DNA from: Paracyclopina nana
Taxonomy: Eukaryota; Arthropoda; Copepoda; Cyclopoida; Cyclopettidae
NCBI GenBank assembly: GCA_019096065.1
Contig: JAGUCH010000001.1
Coordinates: 12,896,001-12,960,000, forward strand
Reading direction: 5' to 3'
DNA: 64,000 bases
Shown: positions 9,933 through 24,900 of the stretch, one piece after another
Position numbering within the stretch: the first letter of the stretch is position 1
Layout of the letters: every line of letters starts with the position of its first letter
Translations under genes and position numbers: made by a program
Notes under the pieces: generated by a model
What the model saw: the letters and a program-made list of their open reading frames with translations, nothing else
Databases searched by the model: none
What the model was told of the DNA's origin: nothing

Positions 9933-12900
9933 CTACGACCACTTCCTCGATACTAACGAAGTTCCTCCAAACTTTTTCTTCTTTTTCTCTGACGTAGCCA
10001 TCGAGGCAGAATTTCCACCACTTATTGCATCCATTTTCCGCCCAGCGGCCCCGGTCATGGCGGCTGCGACTTCGGGATCGCCCGAGCTCGCGTTGTTCGT
10101 GGGCGTCACCTGGACTTGCGGGATCACGAACTTTTTGCTCCGTTCTCGGCCTCCCTTGGACTTGAGTGAAAGTGACTTAGCCTCTTTGCGAGGCCGCGGA
10201 TTCGCGAGATCAGCCTCACTGTCGCCGTCTACAGAAGCTGCTGAATCCCCGTGAGAGTTGAAGGCCTTTTTGAAAGTGCGAGTGAGCCAAGAAGCGTTTT
10301 TGGCGCCGCTCGCAGACCTGGAGCGTAATCTCAAGTGGCCTTTCTTCTCGCCATTTTGGCCCTTTGCTGTTTTCTTGCTCAGTTGAGAGAGGCTGGGGCC
10401 GGAAGAGTCTGCAATCAAGGCCGCGCCTCCTGGCACAGCCGTCCTCACGAATTTCTCAATGGATTCGGCACATAGGTAACGGCCACAGAAACGGGCCCAT
10501 TGCTGAGCCGTGTAGCCACGACCGTAATCGCGACGGACGGGGCTAGCACCTATATTAAACAGTAAACAATAGTAATCAGGGCACTTTAAAAGGACTGAGG
10601 AGAGTATAGTGCTTGCTGAGTAAAAAGAGAGAAATTGTCGTATTTGATAGAGCACTGAATTTTGATTAGAGTATCTCGTTCTCAACAACAGCTGACCTTT
10701 TTTTGGAAAAAAATTTACTAAGGTACAGCTCAAACTACAGCTCCGATCGGAACAAAATTTTGAGGGGTTCATGGTTTCTCGGTACAATTACCAAATACCA
10801 AATAAAAACTAGCATACTGCTCTGTTCACCTACCAAGGAAATTTTTTCCTTCCGTTTTGATTAATCAGAAGAACGAAAACTTAAGCATTTCGTTTAAGGC
10901 TGTCGTAAGATTTTAATTTAAGGAAACGAGGCATAGATGAACACCCTATACATTATATAATAAACGATGGAACAAAATTGGGCAGATGTCGTGCGACTGT
11001 AGGCTGGCCGGCCACCTTTAGGCTGTTTTTTGGAACTGAGTTTTGAGAACGATCTACTCATCAAAATGTAGAGATCTAGTATTTGAGCATACCTCAGCTA
11101 TTTATTGGCCAATAGAGTAAAGGCAATCAAAATGGCACATTTGAAAGGTAAGAGAAAACTTAAAGATACTTTAATGGCTTAGACTCTAATTTCTCACATG
11201 GTTCACAATTGTAAAAACGGAGTAAATTATGGTGAATCCACTTTTTGTCAAGACAATACTAGAGTTCAATAACTCTTCATATGAAGCTTTTAGTGATGAG
11301 CTGAGCTCAAGCTGCCATTGACAGATAATTGAATGACTTTAAATCGGATAATCACAAAGTAGATGAACTGTTGAGAATTAGCAGTGTTGCTCGATCAGAG
11401 ATACGTTCTTATTTCAACTAGAGGCATTTTACTAAAACTTTTTAACGGAAAATTAAAAATAAGTCTTGTCATACCGACAAAACCTTCAGAGCAGTCATGA
11501 TGTGCCAAAGATGCCAAAAAAGAGGGAAAATTCAGTTTCGAAGTAATTTTTATAATTAATTGCCTTATCAAGTAGAAGTTCTTTTTTGCCTGATAACGCG
11601 CTCACTGCGACTCACGTCTATTAGTGAAGGTTGCTGAATGAAAAAGCTCCATTGGTTTTCGCAAAAAAAGTTCCGCCACTTAGAGTAGAGTGTCAAGTGT
11701 TGACCAGTCTTAAAGAAAAAGGAATTGTTTAATGCCCTGTTCATCTACTCTACTTTTTCGTAACTTTCTTGACGAAAAAAGTTGTCTAGCCCCACGAATT
11801 TCTTTAAGCTGTCGTAGTTGTTGAGAGCTGGTGCTATGTAATCTATGCCTCTAGGATTGACTAAACTAATGCAACTTTGGAAATAATCCCCCCTATTGAT
11901 TGATAGACCTAGCAGAATGTTTTAGTCAGCCCTAGCAGGCCGGCTTTACTTGCTGTAATACTCATTCTTACGTTAGGACAGACTAAAACAACGTAAGTTT
12001 CGAAGGTTAGCCCTTGAACAAAGGCAAAACAAAGTTAATTTAGTCAATCCTAGCTAGCAAGCGCTTGACTTGACCAACTCGGTTACCCGATTGGTTCGCT
12101 AACGACTGGTATTGCACTGAATTAAGGCAATTTTAGTCGTTATAGAATAACGTCAAATTTTTGTAAGACTCCTGAAGTTACGACTGAAATAGTAGAGGTG
12201 TATCGGGCCAAGAAATGTCGGGCTCGGGTCGGGCTCGGGCTTTCAAAAAATTACTCGGGTCGGGTCGGGCCGGGCCTGAACTTTTTTTTCAGGCTTCGGG
12301 CTTTTTCGGGCCAGTCAAAAAATGTTACGGGCTTTTCGGGCCGAGACAAAATCTACAATTTTTCAGGAAAAATCTGAATAAAAATCACTTTATTGATATG
12401 AAATTCTCATCAATTACTGAAGGTTATGCAAATGAAGGGATACTTAACAATCAAACTCAATATTAAAGCTCACAATCTGGAGCAATTGTTTTTCTGAAGT
12501 TTTGAATTTTTAAAAAATGTCATTCGGGCCACTTCGGGCTTTTTGAAAATGACTTCGGGCTTTTTCGGGCTTTCTGTAAATCGGCCCGAGTCGGGCTCGG
12601 GCTGGGGCCTTATTTAGCTCGGGCCAGAAATTGGTATCGGGCTTTCGGGCTCGGGCCTGAGCCCGATACACCTCTATGAAATAGTCGTTGTAGATGAACA
12701 GGGGATTAAGTCTGACGAATTTTGGAGCGCTCGCGTTCGTCTCAGCTTCCTTAAATCTTCCGCTCTCTTATGCATCCATTCTAATGTTCTGCTGCACTTA
12801 TCGCACCACCTCACTAATTCTATGCATGAAATCTCATTGCCATGCTGTCAACGACACAATTAATGGAGCCTCAGGCTAGTATGAAGCAGTACAACAAATA

Positions 12901-15900
12901 TGTTCCTTTGAAGCTACGTAATTTCGCTATGAATGTTCTATATTCAATCTGAACAAGAAGCCTTCTGAGGCTTATTAATGCTTTTTTTCAGAGATATGGT
13001 TGTCATGAACAAATATCAAGTACAAACGTCAGAGCAGGCTATATACAGATGCTCAACAATATTGATTGAGAATCTTGATTAAAATTGAACCTTTAGCATG
13101 AACGTTTGCACTATCAGTTCATGATTAAGGATAGGCAAATCCTCTTATGCGTGCTTATCAAAAGTTGTTGCAAGGCCGCGAGACGAAATCAGCAATTTTC
13201 GTCAATGCTTCTTGCGTGGTTTAATGAGTAGCATGTATAAGCCACTTTTCAATTGCATCATAGGCCTTGTTTTTGCAACACTTGCTGCGCAATACAGGCT
13301 CGTAATCTTAATTAGTGCTGGTTTCTTGACTCGTTTACTTTTGGCGCCAGTACAACGTACCTGAGAACAGCAGCAATTTTGAGCATTTGATGCGGCCTTG
13401 CAATGCAGCCTTCATTAGTGGTGTAAATCCTTGCTGGTTGATAGGATCAACTTGGATGGTTCTCACTTTGTTCAGCAGAAACGACACGACTTCGACATGA
13501 CCAGCTTGGGCAGCGTAATGAAGTGGAGTGTTTCCCTCGTTGTCAGGGACATTGTAGTCAATTCCTGGAATATCCTCGAGCAAGTCAAGCATCTCTATCA
13601 TCCCATTTGCACACAAGTGGCTCACAGGAGACTGAAAAAAAAGATTAATAAAACTGTAAAAAGCCCAATTGCGCACATTCTTAGCCGACATTCATTGCAT
13701 AAAATAGTCTGATTCCCACAATAATTGAAAACTAAGCAAAAAGTTGACAGCAAGTATCTGTAGTATTTAAGTAGTACATAATACTGCTATATTTTTTGGA
13801 ATATCAGGAATCGGCACTAGGCATAGAACATGTCTGCATATCCTATGTACTGCATACATCTGTACTGCAACTTGTAATGGTATCATACATTGGGTGAATA
13901 GAATATTATGATAACTGACAGGGCCAAAGAGGCCTTTGGCAGCCTTTTGACGCACAGACGACACAGTCATTTCTTAACATTTCCTGACGTTGAAGTGAAA
14001 TGTACCATCATTACAGCTGTTTTCAGTTGCCTAGCCTCCCAACTAGGAAAATTTTTTAGATGCTAGGCAAGGTTACGCGATGTGACTTCAAGTTTTCGCC
14101 ACTACATGTGCATGTCAGAAACCATATACGTGACATGTACAAGTTTTTGATCGTATTTCTAGGTTTTGGTTTGTAGCTGATTTTTCATCTTCATGATTAA
14201 GACAGATTTGCTAACATGTGTTTGTCGCAGAAAAATGTTGTAAACTTGTAGGTTTCATTCACATGACTACGCCAAATTTCTTTTTTTTTCAGGGGCAAGT
14301 TTTCAATATGAAATCTGACCCCACTTCTCCTTTTTGAAATGTCTCACCTTGACTACAAGTAAGTGTTGGCCTTTGGTCGACTTAGACAAAAAAGTTAGAT
14401 AAATGTTGTGCAAAAGTTATGCTCATTTACATTTCCATCCATAGTGTACGCCTTAATTAAATTTGTGACAGCTATCTATTTTTTTAGATTTTCTGATTTT
14501 CTGATTTTCTTCACAAGTGAGTAAAGCATTGCGCAGCGGCAGTTTTAGGGCACAGCTTATCTTTTCAGTGAATGAAACTTTCTTATATAGCCTCCCATAT
14601 TTTGGTTTGTTTATTTGAAATTCGACCAATTTGTGATATTCACCATGTTTTGCATCAATTATTTCGATCTATCAAACCCTTTTTTGAGCAATTTTTAGTT
14701 TTTGTTTTGAGATTGGGCATTTTCTTCACAAGTGAGTGGAGCATTGCGTCGCGGTAGTTTTAGGGCACAGCTTATCTTTTCAGTGAATGAAACTTTCTTA
14801 TATAGCCTCCCATATTTTGGTTTGTTTATTTGAAATTCGACCAATTTGTGATATTCAGCATGTTTTGCATCAATTAATTCGATCTATCAAACTCTTTTTT
14901 GTGCAATTTTTAGTTCTTGTTTTTAAGATCGAGCATTTTCTTCACAAGTGAGATGAGCATTGCGTTACGGCAGTTTTAGGGCACAGCTTATCTTTTCAGT
15001 GAATGAAAACTTTCTTAGCCTCCCATATTTTGGTTTGTTTACTTGAAATTCGACCAATTTGTGATATTCACCATGTTTTGCATCAATTATTTTGATCTAT
15101 CTTTCCCTCTTCCGTACAATGTTTGGTTTTGGTTTCTAGATCGAGCTTTTCTTCACAAGTGAGATGAGCATTGCGTTTCAGCTCATTCCATCACTAGATG
15201 CAGCGCCCTCAACCTCACCAATGGAGCGACCTTGACCTCGCTAATGCAGCGACCTCAACCTTGAAAATGTGGCGACCTCAACCTCAAAAATACAGCGGCC
15301 TTGACCTCGGAAATGCGGCGACCTCAACCTTGCAAAGGTGGCAGCCTTGACCTCGCAAATGCAATGGCCTTGACCTTGCAAATGTGGCGACCTCGACCTC
15401 GAAAATGCGGCGACAATGACCTCGCCAATTCGGCGATCTTGACCTCTCAAATACAGAGTCCTCGGCCTCGCAAATGTGGCGACCTCAATTCACGCCAATG
15501 CAATGCATTTTTACTTCATGATTACTGAGGACTTTTGGTGAGGAGGCCTGAGTGCCAATTTTGCATAGGCGAGCGTGTAGAAATGCAACTCGCATAGAGA
15601 TTTCTACTGTAACTGAAATTGCTATGATGTGACACATGTAATATAAAATACACAATGTTTTTACATATTCATCATGTTTTTTTATTCGCTATAACATGAA
15701 AACGAGGTTGATTCCACTGATTGGGCCTTAGTGGCCAAAAAAAGCATCACTGTCATGCATTGCTGCTCTCGACAGTTAGCCAATCACTACAATTTAAATC
15801 ATGTTTTCACAAAGTAATGGCAAGAATTGCATACATCTTAGGTGAAGAAGGAGTCAAAAGGCAGAGCGATGATGTAGTGATCATCAATGATGGCCTTGCC

Positions 15901-18900
15901 AATAACAACTGACTTGCTGACAACCTGTTCAGTAGGGCTTAGAGAAATCCAACGTTCCACACCAACTGCCTTCCAATTGAGGTTTGGAGCTGCATCAAAC
16001 TTGACAGATTCAGTGATGTAGACTCTTGCAATGTAGCAGTCAGCATGGATAGCGACGATCTGGTAGAACTGCTTGTGATTGGTGTACACAAGGTTATCGC
16101 CATGACGTGCCGAGCTATTGCTATTAAAGCTCACTGTGTTCTCACAGGAATGAGGACCAACATTTTTGCGGAAAACCTTTTCGATGACCTGTTTGGGAAA
16201 TGACGTTGTGTTCGATTTCATCACCTTCTTCGTGAAGGAAAAGTGGCCCTCATACTTCAGCGCACTGATGGCTGGCAATCGTGAGATCCGACGAGCCCTT
16301 AGGAGATGGGACAAGTTATGGATGTTCCATGTACAATTGATGAGCCCATGCTCCTCCTCGAAGTTGATGTAAAAGTCACGGAACACTTGCTCTAGCTTGC
16401 ATGTGTTGATGATGAGGTCCAGGTTGACATTGTCAAACATTACTGCTCTCACAATGAAAGCAAATTGGAACCAGACAGTGAGCGTACCTTCGCTGTACTT
16501 GTCAGTGGCAGAGACAGCATCAGCCACGGCAATGAAGCCAGCCAGGACAACTGACACCAACTCTTGGCTCTTGTAGTTAACAAACTCCTCGCCAAGTTTT
16601 CGTGGAGTTCTGTTGAATTCACGCGGTAATTTGATGAAGATCCACCTCTGGTCAAACCGCGCAACACGAGCCGCTTGAGCAATAGACATGTTCTTTGTGG
16701 ATTCCCCAATGCTCAGAGTCAACTGCAACATCTTGCGAGCATTTCCAGAAAGATTGTGCATCGGCTCATAGATGAAATCATTCATAATGTCAAATTCCTC
16801 CATCAGCGCCAATGGTGTGGCTGCTCGGATGCCCTTCAATTCGTCTTTTGAGAAAAACTCGATGCCATTTGCTTGGATTCTGTTCGCCAGATCAAACCAC
16901 CCTTCTCTGGTCCTCAGGGGAGCATCCATTGTGCTAGCAGGAAAGACCATTCTTCTTTCAAGGTAGACACCAACACATTCGCACACCTCACAGCTGTACT
17001 GGCCGTTGAATTGAGTTAAGCCTTTCAGTTTAGCCCTTACGGGAGCATCACCAATGACCCTCCTGAGAACGACATTATCTCGACACGCCTCTTCAATGAC
17101 CTGACCCATTATCTTGTTCGCATTTAGACCTGAACTTTTCTTGTACACGTGCATTCCTAAGATGTACACGCTAACACATGGCAAAACCTTCAAGGCAACC
17201 ATGTTAAGCTGGTCTTGACTACTCTTGGCTAGTGGCAAGCCATCAAAGAAGATGGCTACGCTATTACTGGGGTCGCAGTTTGGGTGTTGGCGTGCAGCAT
17301 GTTCGATGACGCTTTTAAGCGAAACAAATGCGTATTCTGACACTTTTTGCCATTCCTCAGCTGGGAAGCAACCACGAGGATAAGTCTTGCTATTAACAAG
17401 GACAACATTGCCAGTCCTCAAGTTCTTGAATTCGTACATCATATTGACATCGGCCTTATCTTTCAAGAACTTGTTTCTGAAAGTGCGATTACCTCTCAGA
17501 CCACGTTGATCGCTTTCAGCTCGAATGATATCCATCATGATGTCCATTTGATTCACATTCATGTATGTGAATCTGGCCGCCAAGTCAAACACGTTGTAGA
17601 AAAACTCATTTTGTTCATCAAGCGTTTCCAATGCCCGCTCCTGCCTCTTAAGCAATTTAATAGTCTTGAAGTTCAAAGGCATGTTGACGGCACCTTGAAT
17701 AGTTGCATCAGCTTCGACAACATCTTCTGGAATCGGGATGTCAAATTCCTCGTCAGAACCATAACGTGGAATTTCATCATTTTCGCGCTGATTGAAATAA
17801 GCATCGACTGCATCCATACGTTCTTTTATCTCAGGACTGACTGGTGGCAGGGGAATGCTGGAAAGTATAAATAAATTTTATAAGGTATGAGTCATTTCAA
17901 GTGTACATGAATGCTTACTCATCAGCAGCATGAGGATCGTCAGGATCTTGCGCATTGGGAATAGCATCTTGCAGCTGCTCACGTTCTCGGAGCTTCAACT
18001 GTTCAACTTGCTCTCGTGCCGCAATGACGCCTGGATCTTCATTTGCCTCCATCTCGTTCTCGCTAAACAAGTCCAAGAAGTCGAGATAATCATTGTCTTC
18101 CAGATCAGTCTGGGCACCAGATGATGCTGAGTCATAGTCTCTAATCTTGACCTTAGTTGCGTCATTGTCAACAAGCAGTTGGCCTTGGAAACGGATCCCC
18201 TCCGTATCAGGAGTAACAGAGACAGATGAAGTGTTGAAACCTTGGCTTGATCCTGGAAGTGATCGTGGGAATCCATCAAATGTTCCTTGAGCGCTACTGG
18301 CTGGTCTTTCTTTTGGACGTGCTCCAAGTTCTGACGGTGGTCTCGCAACAGGCGCAGGAACTGTCTCATTGTTTTCCTCCAGCGACGAATTCAGCTCCTG
18401 AGGCATACGATCGCTTAATCCAAGTGGCCCAATGGGAGCAGCAGCTTCTGAACCAGAATCTGTGGTAGATGCACTCATCAGGTCCGATGCAATTGCTTTT
18501 CTTATTCTGTGTTGAGCGCTTTTGATTGCCTCTTCTTGCACATCAAACTCTGGAGCATCAACGTCGTCACCCTCGAACCTAAGAAATGTACTTATTAGTT
18601 GTTGACAAGGTTTTGCGCTGCAAAGTAAAATTCAACTCGTACAAGAAGCCGATTCGAACCCAGTACCGTTCGAGTTTAAGAGATTCATGACGGAGACCAG
18701 TTTTTATAAGATCCAGATCATCATCCAATTTCTTCAAAATGCGTGTGGTTCGGCGACGTGCCATGTCGTCATACTCTTCGGATGTTCTTCCTCTTTTTCG
18801 TGCACGCGCCATGATTGTACTAGCGCTGCAAATGCACTTGAAATAATGTTTTTGAAATATTTGCAGCAATGGCGTGCTAGCAAAAGAACGGGGAGGAAGT

Positions 18901-21900
18901 AATTAGGATGAAACTGAGACGGATGTGCAAGTTTCAACAGTTTGCTATTTGTGCTGTGATGCCTTCAAGTTTTCGCTAAGGTTTTCTTCATAACATGCTA
19001 AAAGCTGTTTAGCTGCAGATGGCGTGCTCGCTCGAACAGCGTCTCACAAAAGCTGAGAATTCAGCAGCTGCAGCAGCTACATTTAGCTACAGGTACCTGT
19101 GCATGTTTACGACATTTCTTGCTGTCAAAGTGACAGTGCCAAAAAGCCGTTGGGAAATTTAATAGAGCTTATTATTTTTCTCGCCAACGTGCAATAGGGT
19201 AAATTCTGCAAAACGAAATCGACGCGCATCAAATTGATCCGAAGAAAATGGCAGGAAATCCGAACGAAAAGCGGCCCGAGAAGAAGAAAAAGGGTGAATA
19301 TGACAGGTACGTCATCGCCTGCCTGGACAGTTGGCCCATTTTTAGTTATATCGACATGAATTGGAGATCCAGCGACGGAAAAACTCTCCAAGAATGTGTC
19401 CCGTTTAAATTGAGGAGCTACATTTCTCATGAGGATCGAAACCGCGATGTCTTGATCAAGATTCCTGGATTGACCGAAAGGAACTGCCGTGTGTTTGCAC
19501 GCGTAGAAAAAGGTACTATTTCAAAAACTTGGCGAATTCAATGAAGCTAAAATTCATTCTTCCACTTTCAGGATTTGAAAAGTACCGGCTCGACGAGAAA
19601 ATAAATGAGTGGAACAATCTGCTGAAGGGAGTCCATGACGACCAATTGGCGCAAGAGTACGCCATTCTAGTTGACGACTTCTATGAAAAGTTGATGGCTG
19701 GAAAAAACTACGAGCGTCGACTACCAGATGGAGCATTCAACTTTGATTCCTTTGACGAGAGGCAATCGAGACAAAAGGCCAAGAATCCAACAGTGCGGAT
19801 GCCCATCATGAGCGACGACCGATCATCAGACGATCAGGAGAGCATGATTCGACAGCGGGCTCTAAAAACGGCAAAGTTTCTCGAAACATTGCCGATTTCA
19901 TCACCTGCGCCAGAAGCTCCAAAAGAGCAGCCTCCAAAGCGGGCCTTGAGGAGTACTGCTGAGCCATCATCAGCACCGGCCTCCATGATCTCTGGAATTT
20001 CTCGCGAGGAATTGGACAAGATTCTTATGGCCCCGCCAAAGCCCTTGGCACCAACTGTCATTGAAGCTCAGGTGCCAGTCATTCATCAGCCAGGACCGCC
20101 GGTCATAATTCAGCCATCACCGACGTCGCTCTCAAGCGCTGATGACGACAACTTGTCGCAATCTTCGACCAGCTCAATGGAGAAGCTCAATCAGGCCATT
20201 CTCGATGCAAGTAGCCTTCCTGGCCCAAGTAGGTCTGCTGAGCAAACTATCCCCATTGTTTCTCATGAGGCAACATTTGCTCAGTGCAGTGCTCTTGAGG
20301 CTGAAGCTCCGGAAGACATCCACAATTTTACATTCAGCAATAAGGATGCTTCAATGAATGTATTCAGCCCTAAGAATAGCAGGGCTAGCGAAGACATGCC
20401 TAGCAATGTTTATGTGGTAAACCTTACGAGAACATGTATAAGAATCAGTAATGACCTGTAATCACTTTTCAGGAAGTCCCTATTCCGGAGGGAGGCGAAC
20501 TTGTCACAGGCGACATGTTGAAAACAGCATTGGCACTTCTTTTCGATAAACTGCACCACTCCGCCATGGCAATGAAGGACGATCTCCAGAAGGCCCTAGA
20601 GGAGAAGATGGATGAGCAATCGGCCACTCTGAAAAAGAAGATTGACAACAAATTTCAACATGTCATGGTAAAATCTTGGCATGATATTGTCATTGAAATG
20701 TTGCTTGGCTGACTCTACTTTATACTATTGCAGGATGTCAAAAAATCAGTCAGCGAAATTGAGGTTCGCTTGGCAAACTTCAAGCAACAGGTCATCAGCA
20801 CCTCTCCGGCGAAATCCTTTAGTGGAAGCATTGACCTCCGTGGCAAAGCTCGATTGATTTTGTTTAGACACCTCAAGTTTAACTATATGGGCGTCGCATG
20901 TGATGTTTTTTTTGCCTGCCACTTTGTGCAAGAGCAGCTATGCAACTACATATTGCCATATTTGCGTCGGATTGCCTTGGGTTCCCTGAACCATGCAGTT
21001 GCTAAAACGTGCCTACTGACATGCTTTACGCCATTGGCGAGAGCGCATCTCATATTTGGGAAATTCAAAACGTAATGTCAAAAACTATAGCAATAACTTG
21101 CACTTATTATTGATGCATCCTTTTTAGCTCAACGAAGAACATGTACTTCAACAAGCGCCCATTGCCAGATGGTCTTCACAGCATGATCGACAATTACATG
21201 GCACCAGCTCTCGAGGATTTCATGAAGGTTGCTCATGGGTCAGAGGTTAGGCACATCGCCAACATTAAGCGGACCTGCTCTACTACGTTCAGCACTGACA
21301 GATCGGCAATGATCACTACTGCAATTGTCAACACTCATTCTTTTCAAGAAGCTGCCGAGGCTGTGGCTGATTGCGACTTTCTGTACAGAGAGTACAATAA
21401 GCACCACCAAAAAGCGACCACAAAGGTGCCAAGTCGTGAAGAGTTTATCGCAACGTTGACTCGATCGGAGTTTGGCAAGAGCAAAAGCAAGCCTCTAACG
21501 GTGCCTGTGCAAAAGGATAAGATTTTTGCCGACATGATGACTCAAACAAGTCACGAGATCTTAGATCCTCATGAAATGCTCCGCCAGATCATTGTTGCAG
21601 CCCATTTGTTTGGTCAGGACTATGCCAATTTGAAGTTTGACAAGCTGGACTGTGTACCTGATGTGAGTATATCGACATTATCTGATGCTGATGACGCTAT
21701 TCTTCATGAGAGACCCTTTTAACTTTGCAGCTCCCTGACATGTACCGAGAAGTCCTGGATGGCATTTCGGACATCAATGCACTTGTGGCAAAGTATTCGG
21801 CAGATGCGAGTGCCCAATTGCCAGAAATTACTGTGGAAGGAATAACCTCACCTGAAAGGCCTGGAACATCAGGCAACAAGAGAGCCACAGCCACAAGACA

Positions 21901-24900
21901 ACTGAGCTTCACTGAGCCATCAACTTCTAAGGTAAATTTAGTCATGGCTGAAACTTTAATACACTTTGATGCCAATAACTTGTTGCAGAGAGCAAAGATC
22001 GATGAAAGCCTCCTTTCCGACGACAGCGACGATAGCAATGGCAGCATGGATGACTTCAAGGTCCCTTCCAACCCTCCAGTAAGTCCCAGTTACTATCCAA
22101 CCAAGTTTTATTCAAACAATGTCAACTTATGTTCCAAAACCCTCACACAAACATGACCATCCTCATCATCTTCCTCTTTTGCAGGCAGGAACTAAACCCA
22201 CTGTGTCCAAGCGTGGATTGAAGGTGATCCTGCCCAAGAGAAGCCAAGGAGTTCCTGCTGAGATCCTCTCAGGTTCGTCGTCATCTGGATCGGATTCTGA
22301 AAAAGCAAAGAACAATTAATGGACTTGAAAAGATGCCTGCTGCAATTATTCTTCAATATGACTTTCGATTGTACATAATTAAGTGCAAATTCCTTATGAC
22401 TTCACTTATTCAGCAGCTATATTAATGCATTAATTAAATAAACACAAGTTTGACAATATTGCAACATCAGTTGAGGCCTTTCAGGCCTAAGAGGCCATCA
22501 AGGCACAAATTCGCGAGGCCGCATGAGCTACATGCAGTGAAAAGGTTTCGCCATTAAGCGCTCGAAACTATTTTGAACTACTCCATTTTCTTAACAGGTT
22601 TTTGCAAAATAGTGACATTGCAGCATTAGTCTTTCATTGCTGTGGTCAGCATATGCTGGATCAGGTGAATGAGCAGCAACATTTCTTCTGACAATTGATG
22701 ATCATTTTCTTGCGTAAAGTTGACGCTCTTATGTACTAAATATGAAGCTCAGATCTACATGGAGGCTAACATGAATGTACCATAGTGGGACTTCTTTGTT
22801 AAGAACTTGACGAAAAATTATCGCGAAAATATTGCGATGTCAGCGACATGCCGACCCTCTTTTTTCCTAGTCGGGCTCTATTGGGAATCGATGCTTAAGC
22901 CTTCGCAAGCTTCATCATCTATTCTAAACGTATGAGAAGAAATGGCGGTATAAATATAAGGCAGCAGAGATTTTGTATCTCATGCATCACCGAACATTGA
23001 ATTGAAACAAGTAGGTTAATATTTAATTCTTACTCTGCCTGTGGGATCGACACAGTTGAGGATGTCGGGTCCGAGCGTTTCCCTGGCTCTGGCCATTTCT
23101 TCCAAAAGTTGCACGAGATCCTCGACGTCTCCATCTACGCAAACGTCGAGAAAACGCGTATCAATATCCTCTTCGTCGTCATCCTCGTCTTCTTCTTCCT
23201 CCCCGTCCTCAACTACCAGCTCTTCCACGTCATTGACAATCATCATGTGGATGGGGTCGCAGTTGTTGGCTTCTTGCATGTTATTTTGCAAAAGCATTGT
23301 TTGCTCGCTGCTTTCAGAAAATAATCCAATTTTACGATGATGGTTATTATTGGAATACACTTCACAGCAGGTCTCAGGGGAGCAGACTGCTTTAGCATTT
23401 GAAGCCAAGCTTTTTATACAACAGCTATTCAGTATAACCTGTAATTTCTGAACTGAGAGAGCAGCAATTTTTGTCTGGATTGCGGTTAAAGTTGTGCATT
23501 GATCAGCACTAGTTCAGTTGGGAAACTATGCGAAGGTCTCATCGATGTTGCTCAAACCTTAACCATTTCTCCATTAATTATTTCCCCTAAGCCACGCTGC
23601 GAGTAATGTGCTCATTGGAGCTTAATTGTAGGCTATGCATAATCGCTAAATGCCTCATGTACCTTCCTAGCTGCATTGGCGATGAGGACTTGCGACAACT
23701 GCAAAGATTTACCTGGCCATTGATATCACAGAGGTCGACCTTGGAGGCTGGCTTGGCCTTTCATTTACACTCCGCCTATTATTGTTGTCGTCACTCGGGA
23801 TCTGCTGCTGCAGATCGTATTGGCCAAATATTTGCGGCGAACTCTCGCTAAATCGCACTCGCCTTTTCGTGGTTGTTGTACTCTGAGCCCTTTCAGCTTG
23901 ACCCCCAGAGATGGAGGAGTTAATTGAATATCGAGGAACTGAACTGTTCTGCTGGGAATGCCTCTTGGTGGGAAGCTGAAACGGCAAAAATCAAAGTCTG
24001 AAAACGAAGGAAATACTGTAATGGTGCTATACAGACTGTCCTTAGTAGATAGTCAAAAACTTTATGGAGTTGTGCCTAAAAATCTGCCGGACAGCCTGTA
24101 TAACCAAGCAAAGTCTTGACTAAGCCGTTTAAGCTCGCGACGAGCCTCATACGGTAGAATAAGAGCCAAGAATGCAGGGTATATCTTATTTCAGTAAAAA
24201 AAGCATTTTGTAGCCCATGTTTCCAACATAAATCCATCGATCCTAGTCGACTACAGTTGGCTTCACAAAAATAACTAGCTTCATCAATTGTTATAGCTTT
24301 CAGCAAAGTCGTCGTCAAAGTTGAATTCCCTCAGGGTAGAAACTGTATGAAAAAGGCTATTTTTCTATTCGCTTCCAAATGCAACTTTTTCGCCCAGCCA
24401 GCAATTTCAAGCTTAACTTCGATACGGTAAATACAAGCATACTGGCTTTTTAGCAGTCCTTGTCCACTTCAAGTGGGCTAGGCGGAGGATAAGTACTCGA
24501 GTAAGGAAATGGAAGAGATCGTGTTTCACAGTCAGACAACTACAGTCAGCATATCCACATCGATAACGCGAGCAAATTCACCTTTTTGTCAGTAGACCTA
24601 ATAGGGCACACGTGTTTCCTGTCCGAATATCCTGGATCCGCTGCCGGGGCTGAAATCCTCCTCGGAGTGGCCTTTTTCGTGTACTGGACGTGCTTGCTAC
24701 AAGTTCTCTTGCTGCTTTTAGCGCAAGCTCTCCTCCTCAACTCTCGCTGATGTTGAGAGATCTCGTCTTCTCCGTCGGCTGCTGCGTCTCGTTCTGCTGC
24801 TACAGCGACCACTCGCGTGGCCAATGAGGCCGTCTCCTTTGTCACAATCATGGAGGCCGACGGGGTCGTGGATGCTTCTATAAAGAGTAGAAGAAGCAGT

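Larger units (their letters stand above)
15838..22319. mobile_element. Core of a two-gene CACTA/EnSpm-like transposon (ends not located)
   Basis: Two divergent, intact multi-exon genes form a self-contained unit inside a host intron. CACTA elements are expected to end in CACTA/G with 3-bp duplications, but no convincing pair of ends was found by eye. GGCC-spaced motifs outside the genes (15723-15735 and about 22475-22495) may mark subterminal regions. Confidence 0.6.

Noticed and set aside
9892-10254. 120-codon plus-strand frame
   Set aside because: It is antisense to the low-complexity C-terminal exon of the ANKRD33-like gene.
15241-15528. Open frames on both strands across the 23-bp minisatellite
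   Set aside because: They arise from the tandem repeat, not from a gene.
14099-22535. CACTACATGTGCATG near 14099 and CATGCAGTG near 22530 as ends of the CACTA-like element
   Set aside because: The similarity is weak and no matching 3-bp duplication was found.
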